From Candidatus Pelagibacter sp. (lineage in GTDB: Bacteria; Pseudomonadota; Alphaproteobacteria; Pelagibacterales; Pelagibacteraceae): a stretch of 7,795 bases of DNA. A program made the position numbers and the translations under genes. The number at the start of each line of letters is the position of its first letter. Positions within the stretch are counted from its first letter, which is position 1. Under the pieces are notes generated by a model, which saw only the letters and a program-made list of their open reading frames with translations, ran no database searches and was not told where the DNA came from. Shown here one piece after another: positions 1 to 7,300 of the stretch. The stretch covers positions 3,638 to 11,432 of the forward strand of contig NZJU01000047.1 of the NCBI GenBank assembly GCA_002692325.1, written 5' to 3'.

Positions 1-1512
1 ACCATCTTTATCAACAAAAGATGCTCCCAATCTTTCGGGTAAGTTAAGGTCAACCTGTAAAGTCCCACATTGCCAATCTCTGCCTATAGCGTCTCTGAGA
101 ACAAACTCAATTTTTGGTCCATAAAAAGCGCCCTCTCCTTTGTTAACAGTATATTCAAGTTTAGTTTTTTTAATAGCAGTTAATAGTGCTGACTCTGATT
201 TGTCCCAAATAGCGTCCTCTCCAACTCTCTTTTCAGGTCTATCTGAATACTTTAAGATAATATTTTTAAATCCCAAACTATTATAAATATCAATTATAAG
301 ATTTGTAACTACTAGACATTCCTCTGTAATTTGCTCCTCTGAGCAGAAAATATGCGCATCATCTTGTGTAAAAGCCCTTACTCTTAATAAGCCGTGAAGA
401 GCACCTGAAGGTTCGTATCTGTGTACTTTTCCAAATTCGGATAATTTTAAAGGAAGGTCTCTGTAACTTTTAAGACCCTGATTAAATATTTGTACACATC
501 CAGGACAATTCATAGGTTTAATAGCAAAAACTTTTTCATCAGGCGTTTCAGACGTAAACATGTGCTCACCAAATTTTTCCCAGTGACCTGATTTCTCCCA
601 TAATGACTTATCAAGCAACTCAGGTGTATTAATTTCTTTGTAGCCTGCTAATCTTTGTTTCATTCTCATAAATTCGATAAGCCTCAGAAATAAATTCCAC
701 CCTTTTTCATGCCAAAAAACTGAACCAGGACTTTCTTCTCTAAAGTGAAATAGATCCATTTCTTTTCCAAGTTTTCTATGATCTCTTTTCTCCGCTTCCT
801 CTAATCTGTGCAAATAGTCATCGAGATCTTTTTTGTTAGTCCAGCAAGTACCATAAATTCTTTGTAACATTTCGTTATTAGAGTCTCCTCTCCAGTAAGC
901 ACCTGAAACTTTAGTTAACTTAAAGGCTTTACCAATTTTACTAGATGATGCTAGATGCGGCCCTCTGCATAAATCGTGCCATGTTTCACCGTGATGATAT
1001 ACAGAAAGTTCTTCGTTTTTGGGAATGCTTTCAATTATCTCTGCTTTATATTTTTCACCTATTTTTTTAAAATGATCTATGGCTTGATTTCTTTTCCAAA
1101 CCTCTCTTTTTGTTTTTACGTCTCTATCAATTATTTCTGACATTTTTTTCTCAATTTTTTTTAAGTCCTCACTCGTAAATGGTTCTTTTCTCGCAAAATC
1201 GTAATAAAAACCGTTCTCAATTACCGGTCCAATAGTTACCTGGGTTCCTGAAAATAATTCTTGAACTGCCATGGCCATTATATGAGCAGCGTCATGTCTT
1301 ATAACCTCTAAGCCTTCTTTGTCTTTATGTGTGATAACTCTAACCTTTGAGTCTTTAATTATTTCAAAACTTAAATCTTTAAGTTCACCGTCTACTTCCA
1401 TGATTAAAGCGGATTTTTCGAGCGTTTTACTGATTTTTTTTATTAATTCAAAACCACTTATAGCTTGTTTAAATGCAATTTTTTTTCCATCTAAAAGTTG
1501 AACTTCTGGCAT
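1..1512 (-). CDS. thrS: Threonyl-tRNA synthetase, N-terminal 504 residues (3' end beyond window)
   Basis: Class II aminoacyl-tRNA synthetase that charges tRNA-Thr with threonine in the cytoplasm and edits mis-charged Ser-tRNA-Thr. The minus-strand frame is open from the ATG at 1512 to base 1, giving 504 codons. A TGS-like domain (about residues 1-62) is followed by the tRNA-SAD editing domain, with His73 and His77 in RHDAAHIMA and Cys182 and His186 in CRGPH; these positions match the E. coli editing residues. The catalytic core begins near residue 245. It shows Cys336 in MNCPGC and His387 in DDAHIF, two of the three zinc ligands that bind threonine, and motif 2 ([15 protein letters not shown], Arg365). 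The family is about 640 residues long, so roughly 135 are missing here: the third zinc ligand, the end of the core and the anticodon-binding domain. The ATG directly follows the glycosyltransferase TAA with no spacer and no Shine-Dalgarno, so translation probably depends on reinitiation. No thrS leader or operator has room to exist here. Confidence 0.97.
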   Translation of the reverse strand, partial: MPEVQLLDGKKIAFKQAISGFELIKKISKTLEKSALIMEVDGELKDLSFEIIKDSKVRVITHKDKEGLEVIRHDAAHIMAMAVQELFSGTQVTIGPVIENGFYYDFARKEPFTSEDLKKIEKKMSEIIDRDVKTKREVWKRNQAIDHFKKIGEKYKAEIIESIPKNEELSVYHHGETWHDLCRGPHLASSSKIGKAFKLTKVSGAYWRGDSNNEMLQRIYGTCWTNKKDLDDYLHRLEEAEKRDHRKLGKEMDLFHFREESPGSVFWHEKGWNLFLRLIEFMRMKQRLAGYKEINTPELLDKSLWEKSGHWEKFGEHMFTSETPDEKVFAIKPMNCPGCVQIFNQGLKSYRDLPLKLSEFGKVHRYEPSGALHGLLRVRAFTQDDAHIFCSEEQITEECLVVTNLIIDIYNSLGFKNIILKYSDRPEKRVGEDAIWDKSESALLTAIKKTKLEYTVNKGEGAFYGPKIEFVLRDAIGRDWQCGTLQVDLNLPERLGASFVDKDG

Positions 1513-2670
1513 TTAAATATTTAAGATTTTTTTATATGCATTAAAGGTTGATTTACACATATTTTCAACATCAAATTTTCTTATTATGTTTTTTCTACCT
1601 TCGTTTCCAATTAAATTCAATGTTTCTTTGTCTTTGTCCATTAAATCATTTAGTATTGAACCTAACTCTCTGGGATCGTCAAATTTATACAAAAAACCTG
1701 ATTTTTCATTTAAAATAGTTTCTTTAGAACCTCCTAAATTGCTAGCAATAATAGGTTTTTTCATTGCCTGCGCTTCAACGGAAACGCGACCAAAGGCCTC
1801 TGGTCTCACTGAACAGGAAACAATAACGTCTCCTAAAGAATATGCTGTTGGCATATTATTGCAGTGTTCGATAAAAATAATTTTTTTATTTAGATTGTAT
1901 CTTAAAATCAGGTCCTTTATTTTTTTCTGATAAACGTTTCTACCTTGCGAGGAGCCAAGTATAACGGCTTGAAAATTTGTTTTATGGTGATCTTGTATGA
2001 GAATATTTAAAGCTTCAATAAATCTATCGTGACCTTTCCAACTAGTTAATCTTCCTGGAAAAAGAATGGTAAACTTATCCTCTTCAATTTTCCATTCTGA
2101 TATTAACTTATTTCTTTTAAACTCAGAAATATTTTTTGGATTAAAATAATCGAGGTTTATTCCTCTAAAAATTACCATTAACTTATTTTTTGGATTAAGA
2201 TATTTGCTATAATTCTCATTTATATGATTAAATATAAAGTTTGAACCAGCAATTGTTAATTTTGATCTAAGCATAATGCTATTGTAAAATTTTTTGAAGT
2301 TACTCTTGAAATTATAAGTTCCGTGAAATGTGGTTATAAACTTTCTTCCTGTTAGGAGGCAACTTACATAACAGGACCAAGCGGGCGCCCTGCTTCTTGC
2401 GTGTACAATGTCAATATTCAAAAATAAAATTATGAAAAATAATAAGAATGAATTCATTATCATTAAAATTGGATTTTTTGAATGGACTGGAAGTCGAATA
2501 ATTGATACTTTATCTTTTTTAACATATTTTAACAATTGCCCACCGCTTGTTACGATATAAGATTTGCAATCGTTTTCTGGTAGATAATGAGCTAGATCGT
2601 AGCACCCTGTTTCAGCTCCACCAAACCCAAGCTTAGGTATAACTTGTAAAACTTTAATTTTCGATGCCAT
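1513..2670 (-). CDS. GT4-family (GT-B fold) glycosyltransferase
   Basis: Retaining glycosyltransferase that moves a sugar from a nucleotide donor to an acceptor, probably a surface glycan or lipid at the inner face of the cytoplasmic membrane. The 385-residue length is normal for the family. The N-terminal acceptor domain opens with VLQVIPKLGFGGAE (Gly17-Glu20). The C-terminal donor domain has FPGRLTSWKGHD (Arg207, Lys212) and the EX7E motif, Glu291 to Glu299 in EAFGRVSVE, followed by PIIASNLGG. A hydrophobic stretch at about 68-86 may associate with the membrane. I start at the ATG at 2670; an in-frame TTG lies directly before it at 2673 and would add one residue. Neither has a Shine-Dalgarno. 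The stop abuts the thrS start, so the two genes are probably co-transcribed. GT4 members include LPS-core and other glycan transferases; donor and acceptor cannot be read from the sequence. Confidence 0.93.
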   Translation of the reverse strand: MASKIKVLQVIPKLGFGGAETGCYDLAHYLPENDCKSYIVTSGGQLLKYVKKDKVSIIRLPVHSKNPILMIMNSFLLFFIILFLNIDIVHARSRAPAWSCYVSCLLTGRKFITTFHGTYNFKSNFKKFYNSIMLRSKLTIAGSNFIFNHINENYSKYLNPKNKLMVIFRGINLDYFNPKNISEFKRNKLISEWKIEEDKFTILFPGRLTSWKGHDRFIEALNILIQDHHKTNFQAVILGSSQGRNVYQKKIKDLILRYNLNKKIIFIEHCNNMPTAYSLGDVIVSCSVRPEAFGRVSVEAQAMKKPIIASNLGGSKETILNEKSGFLYKFDDPRELGSILNDLMDKDKETLNLIGNEGRKNIIRKFDVENMCKSTFNAYKKILNI

Positions 2671-2707
2671 CAAAATATATTATATAACAAATTAAAATAA
2701 GAAATTT
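2671..2707. promoter_or_regulatory. 37-bp divergent intergenic region with overlapping -10-like boxes
   Basis: This is the only non-coding gap in the window and must carry the start signals for both the glycosyltransferase-thrS unit (leftward) and the hydrolase (rightward), unless promoters lie inside coding sequence. On the minus strand a perfect TATAAT spans 2684-2679, which would place transcription start at about 2672, only two or three bases before the ATG at 2670. On the plus strand TATAAC spans 2683-2688, giving a start near 2695 and a leader of about 13 bases. I see no good -35 box at the usual spacing for either. Such boxes arise easily by chance in A/T-only sequence, so the call rests mainly on position. 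Neither gene has a recognisable Shine-Dalgarno; the purine run AAGAAA at 2699-2704 sits too close to the hydrolase ATG. Confidence 0.4.
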
Positions 2708-3481
2708 ATGAAATATAAGTATTTAAGATTATCAAAAACAAAAAAACTGAGATATTTGGACAATTATTTCAAAAAAAGACTGTATATAATTTTTCTCCCA
2801 GGATTTATGTCGGATATAGAAGGCGAAAAACCAAGAATTTTCAGAAAATATGCAATAAAAAAAAAATTAGGTTTTTTGGCATTAGAATACTCTGGACATG
2901 GAAAATCCTCAGGTGAATTTATTAAAGGTAATATAAGTAAATGGACAAAGGACACAAAGATACTAATAAAAAAAGTTGTAAGAAAAAATAATTTTATTTT
3001 GATTGGTTCGAGTATGGGAGCATGGATATCACTAAATCAATTTAAGTACTTTAAAAAACAGATCATGGGTTTCATTGGTATTGGATCAGCACCCGAATTT
3101 TTAGAACGATTAATGTGGAATAAATTTTCTAAAAAAATTAAAGAAGAAATAATACAAAATGGAGTAAGTGTAGTTAAACATGGTAAACCTAATTCGAAAC
3201 AAGGACATTATGAGTATCCTGTCACTTATCAACTCATAAAAGACGGACGTAAGAACAAAGTTTTGTCAAAAAAAATTAAATTTAAAAAATTTGTAACTGT
3301 GTTTCATGGCCAAAAAGATGAAGTTGTTCCTGTTATATTTTCCAAAAAAGTGCTTTCATTATTTCCAAATGCACAAAAAAAAATTACAATTATTAAAAAA
3401 GGTGACCACAGCTTATCTCAGAAAAAAAATTTAAATATAATTCTCAAAGAAATAAATCGACTAGTATCCAAATTCTATTAA
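2708..3481 (+). CDS. Alpha/beta hydrolase, ABHD10-like serine esterase/thioesterase
   Basis: Probable cytoplasmic serine hydrolase of 257 residues. The pieces of an alpha/beta-hydrolase active site appear in order: an oxyanion-hole strand FLPGFMSD (29-36), LEYSGHGKSSG (59-69), the nucleophile elbow GSSMG with Ser102, the acid in HGQKDEVVP (Asp204), and the base in KGDHSLS (His234). The pattern LPG..SD, YSGHG.S.G, W.KD, GSSMGAW and GDH resembles ABHD10, a mitochondrial acyl-protein thioesterase/acyl-glucuronide esterase, and its bacterial relatives. This is my recollection of the family, not a search result. There is no signal peptide. The protein is very basic, with 49 lysines (19%), mostly AAA codons. 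It stands alone on the plus strand, divergent from the glycosyltransferase and overlapping the SDR gene tail-to-tail by 21 bp. The start is the ATG just after the divergent gap. The substrate is unknown; a thioester or carboxyl ester is the likeliest guess. Confidence 0.9.
   Translation: MKYKYLRLSKTKKLRYLDNYFKKRLYIIFLPGFMSDIEGEKPRIFRKYAIKKKLGFLALEYSGHGKSSGEFIKGNISKWTKDTKILIKKVVRKNNFILIGSSMGAWISLNQFKYFKKQIMGFIGIGSAPEFLERLMWNKFSKKIKEEIIQNGVSVVKHGKPNSKQGHYEYPVTYQLIKDGRKNKVLSKKIKFKKFVTVFHGQKDEVVPVIFSKKVLSLFPNAQKKITIIKKGDHSLSQKKNLNIILKEINRLVSKFY
3461..3481. other. 21-bp tail-to-tail coding overlap
   Basis: The last seven codons of the plus-strand hydrolase, stop TAA at 3479-3481, and of the minus-strand SDR gene, stop TAG at 3463-3461, share the same DNA. 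No GC-rich hairpin followed by a T-run stands at the junction. Each message must therefore end inside the opposing gene or by a factor-dependent route, so antisense transcription into both 3' ends is expected. Confidence 0.9.
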
Positions 3482-4324
3482 GCCCTTTTTATATGTTGGG
3501 TACTTCAACTTAATATTTAAAATTTTTTTCATCTTTTTATTACTAACTTTTTTTGAGTCTTTATAAAAATCTTTAAGTACTCCATTTAATTTTTTTGTAG
3601 ATATTGATTTAAGATTTTTAATCTTGAGCAATTTAGCAGCAAATTTTACAAGATCTTCACTTGATGCCGGTAAATCATCAGAAATATTAAAAACCTCTCC
3701 TTTAATATTATTTTTCTTAAAAACTTTTTCAACAGCGCTTGCTATATCCTCCACCCTGATTCTTGAAAAAAATTGCTTATCCTTCTTAATAAATAATTTG
3801 GGCCCTTCCTTCAGTCTTTTTACAGCGTTATTCTCTTTTGAATAAATTCCCGATAATCTTAATATATTTAAATTAATGTTATTTGATTTATAAAGTTTTA
3901 TCCAAAACTTTTCTGCATGTAATCGAGATTTTCCCATAATAGTTTTTGTCTTTAATTTTGATTTTTCTGTAACCCATTTTCCGTTGTGATTTCCATAAAC
4001 GCTTGTTGCAGACAAATAAATTATCTTTTTAGTTGGATCTAGGCTTAAGATATTACCAAAATTACCTACAACAATATCCTTATTTTCTTTAGGAGGAATG
4101 GAAACTAAAATATAATTTGAAGAAAGAATCTCATGAAGCATTGCCTTATCAAATTCATAATCTTTTAATTTATAAGAAATATATTTTTTTCCGCTGAAAA
4201 TTTTTTTTTTTGTTGGTAAGGTTGATGTCGTATTAAATTCAAATTTTTTTTTTTTTTTGATAAGGTATTTTAGAAAATATTTTGCTACTTGACCAAATCC
4301 AAAAAAAAAATATTTATTTTTCAT
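3461..4324 (-). CDS. NAD(P)-binding SDR / NAD-dependent epimerase-like protein (YeeZ-like)
   Basis: Rossmann-fold protein of the extended/atypical short-chain dehydrogenase superfamily, 287 residues, cytoplasmic. The cofactor loop FFGFGQVAKYF (residues 7-17) is at the N-terminus. IYLSATSVYGNHNGKW (102-117) matches the SVYG region of epimerase-like SDRs, LNILRLSGIY (152-161) is the following core strand, and RIRVEDIASAV (188-198) and GEVFNISDDLP (209-219) are typical of sugar-epimerase relatives. The classical YxxxK pair is not evident: the lysine in SRLHAEK (Lys139) has Leu135 four residues before it. The layout resembles E. coli YeeZ, whose reaction is unknown to me. The protein has 60 lysines (21%) and its first 130 bases hold three homopolymer runs. 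The ATG overlaps the gltB stop as TAATG, so translation is probably coupled to gltB. The function is not assignable beyond nucleotide binding. Confidence 0.87.
   Translation of the reverse strand: MKNKYFFFGFGQVAKYFLKYLIKKKKKFEFNTTSTLPTKKKIFSGKKYISYKLKDYEFDKAMLHEILSSNYILVSIPPKENKDIVVGNFGNILSLDPTKKIIYLSATSVYGNHNGKWVTEKSKLKTKTIMGKSRLHAEKFWIKLYKSNNINLNILRLSGIYSKENNAVKRLKEGPKLFIKKDKQFFSRIRVEDIASAVEKVFKKNNIKGEVFNISDDLPASSEDLVKFAAKLLKIKNLKSISTKKLNGVLKDFYKDSKKVSNKKMKKILNIKLKYPTYKKGLIEFGY
4201..4211. repeat. 11-base homopolymer in SDR gene (A11 on the coding strand)
   Basis: A run of eleven A on the coding strand encodes the end of Thr38, Lys39-Lys41 and the start of Ile42. The frame is intact. It is the third long mononucleotide run in the first 130 bases of this gene. 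Confidence 0.95.
4244..4258. repeat. 15-base homopolymer in SDR gene (A15 on the coding strand)
   Basis: Fifteen A in a row on the coding strand encode five lysines (residues 23-27) with AAA only. It is the longest mononucleotide run I see in the window. A one-base length change would frameshift the protein near residue 28, so it is a candidate site for polymerase slippage or for sequencing indels. The frame as given is open. Confidence 0.95.
4301..4310. repeat. 10-base homopolymer in SDR gene (T10 on the coding strand)
   Basis: Ten T on the coding strand, starting 14 bases after the first base of the ATG, encode the end of Tyr5 and Phe6-Phe8 in the first strand of the Rossmann fold, just before the GFGQVA cofactor loop. 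Confidence 0.95.
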
Positions 4325-7300
4325 TAAGCACTTTTGGCTTTAACTTCTTTTAAGGTTACTGGATTGTCAAGTTTATCTACCATTTCTTTTGGACATACTT
4401 GTTTAAAATTATTCATTTCCTTTGAAAAATTTTTCAATATCTTTTCACTAATTTTAGACTTTGTTTCATTATAAAACTCTTTTATAATATCTTCTAGAAA
4501 ACTTATCCAATACTTTGTCTCTGGGTTTAACCAAATAACTGATTGAGGATTAACAAAATTTTCAAAAGAATTTTTTGGATCATAAACAAATGACATACCG
4601 CCGGTCATTCCAGCAGCAAAATTATCACCAATATCACCTAAAATAACTGTTGTTCCTCCTGTCATATATTCACACCCGTTGGATCCGCAACCCTCTACAA
4701 CACCAATTGCTCCAGAATTTCTAACAGCAAATCTTTCGCCAGCTTTTCCAGAAGCAAACATCTTACCAGAAGTTGCCCCATACAAAACTGTATTTCCAAT
4801 AATGACGTTATTTTGAGAAATCAAATTACTTTCAGCTGAAGGCCGAACTATTATTTTTCCTCCAGAAAGACCTTTGCCGACATAATCATTTGAGTCTCCA
4901 TTAACTGTAATTTTAATACCTTTTGCTAAAAAAGCGCCTAGAGATTGTCCCACTGAACCATTTAAATTTAAATTAATTGTGTCAATGTCAAGAGAGTTGT
5001 CACCATATTTATTATGTATATAGTGAGATAGTCTCGTACCAATTGCTCTTTGAGTATTATAAACTTTATAAGTAAGATTTATATTTTCTAACTTAGTTTT
5101 GTTCTTTATTTCACTCCAAATGTCTTCGTCTAAAGTTTCTGGAACTGGATTAACTATTCTTTTTTCACAATATCTAGGATTATCACCAGGATCAGTTTGA
5201 ACTAAAAGAGGATTAAGATCTAGGTCATCTAAATTTGAGGAGCCTCTGCTAACTTGAGTTAATAAATCTGTTCTTCCAATTATTTCATTTAATGATTTGT
5301 AACCTAAAGAGGCTAAAATTTCTCTTACTTCTTCTGCTATAAAATTAAAAAAATTTACAACTTTTTCTGGGGTTCCAGTAAATTTTTTTCTTAACTCATC
5401 GTCTTGAGTACATACACCAACTGGACATGTGTTCGAATGACATTGTCTAACCATAATACAACCCATTGCGATTAAAGATGAAGTTCCCATTCCGAATTCC
5501 TCAGCACCCATCATAGCGGCAATGACAACGTCTCTACCAGTTTTCAATCCTCCGTCAGTCCGTAAAGTAACTTTATGCCTTAAATTATTTAATGTTAAAA
5601 TTTGATGAGCTTCTGTTAAACCCATTTCCCAGGGTATGCCCGCATATTTTACGCTAGTTTGTGGACTAGCTCCAGTTCCACCAGAATGACCCGAAATTAA
5701 AATAACATCAGCTTTAGCTTTTGCAACACCGGCAGCTATTGTTCCAATTCCTGTAGATGCAACTAATTTTACACCTATTCTTGCTCTTGGGTTAACTTGT
5801 TTAAGATCATAAATAAGTTGTGCTAAATCCTCGATAGAATAAATATCATGATGAGGCGGAGGTGATATCAAAGTAACACCTTGCGTCGAGTGTCTCAATC
5901 TAGCTATATCCTTTGTAACTTTAAATCCTGGTAATTGACCTCCTTCGCCAGGTTTGGCGCCCTGAGCAATTTTTATCTCTATCTCGTTGCAATTATTTAA
6001 ATAATTCACAGTAACTCCAAATCTTGCAGAGGCTACTTGTTTTACTCTTGAATTTGCCGAGTCACCATTCTCTAAAATTTTAAATCTTCTCTCATCTTCT
6101 CCACCTTCGCCGCTGCATGATGCTCCTTTGACTCTGTTCATTCCTATTGCAAGAGTTTCGTGAGCCTCTTCTGAAAGGGCTCCGTGTGACATGCTCCCAC
6201 TTCCAAACCTTGTTGTTAAACTTTCTTTTGTTTCTACGTCATTTAAATCTATTGATCCTTTGTCACTTTTAAAATCCAAAAGATCTCTCAAATTTATTGG
6301 TGACAAATTATGAATTCCATCTGAATATTTTTTGTAAGTTTCGTACGAACCAGATCCAACAGCGTGTTGAAGAGTATGAATTAATTTTCCTTGGAATTGA
6401 TGTTCCTCACCTGACTTCCTGTATTTATATATACCTCCAATTGGAAGAATTAATACATCTTTTTTGTAAGCTTTTTCGTGTAAGGACTTTATTTTTTCTT
6501 CAACTCCCTTTATGCCTATTCCTGAAATTCTCGAAACCATCCCGGGAAAATAATCAGATACTAGAGCTCGACTTAGACCAACAGTTTCAAAATTGCAGCC
6601 GCCCCTATACGCACTTAATACAGATATGCCCATTTTTGACATTATTTTTAAGAGACCGTTCTCTATGGATTTTTTAAATCTTTGAACACAATCGCTAAAA
6701 TTTAGTTGACCAAATAACTTCTTCTCATAACGTTGATGTATACTGTCTATGATTAGATAAGGATTAATTGTAGTAGCGCCAACACCAATCAAAACTGCAA
6801 ATGAGTGGGTATCTAATGTCTCTGAAGTTTCGATGTTTAACGAACAGTATCCCCTTAAACCCATATTTACTAAATGGGAATTTATAGCACCAACTGATAA
6901 CGCCATAGGTATGCTTGCGCGGCTTTCAGAAATGTTTTTATCACTTAGTATGAGTGTAGTGAAACCTTCTCTTACAGAAATTTCAGCATTATTTTTAATT
7001 CTTTTTAAATTTTCCCTTAATCCTTCATTTAAATCAAAGGTACAATCTATTATTTTTATTTTTTTTGCAAAGATCTTCTTGAATTTTTTTAGCTCAGAAT
7101 TTGATAAGATCGGACTATTCAAAACATAAATATCTTCCTGCGTTAGATTATCAAAATCCAATATATTTCCCAGATTACCAAATCTAGTTTTTAAACTCAT
7201 AACTTTATTTTCTCTCAATGAATCAATAGGAGGATTTGTTACTTGGCTAAAATTTTGTCTGAAATAATGAGACAGTGGCCTAAAATGACTTGATAACACA

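Noticed and set aside
1319..1501. 60-aa plus-strand open frame near 1319
   Set aside because: It lies antisense to the TGS-like domain of thrS, whose frame is continuous and clearly the coding one.
1586..1930. 114-aa plus-strand open frame antisense to the glycosyltransferase
   Set aside because: It overlaps the conserved donor domain including EX7E, and its composition is what reverse-strand reading of that region produces.
2671..2673. TTG at 2673 as the glycosyltransferase start
   Set aside because: An ATG follows immediately in the same frame and fits the family N-terminus. The TTG would add one residue and has no better ribosome site.
3482..3501. Possible hairpin (GCCC at 3482-3485 with GGGT at 3498-3501) as a terminator after the hydrolase
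   Set aside because: The stem is only four pairs, one of them G-T, with a 12-base loop and no T-run after the stem. It lies within SDR coding sequence. Too weak to call.
6297..6677. 126-aa plus-strand open frame antisense to gltB
   Set aside because: It lies wholly inside the strongly conserved gltB coding sequence, its translation resembles no family I know, and it has no ribosome site. It is a shadow frame.
6833..7129. 98-aa plus-strand open frame antisense to gltB
   Set aside because: Same reason: it lies inside the gltB central domain and has no recognisable protein features of its own.
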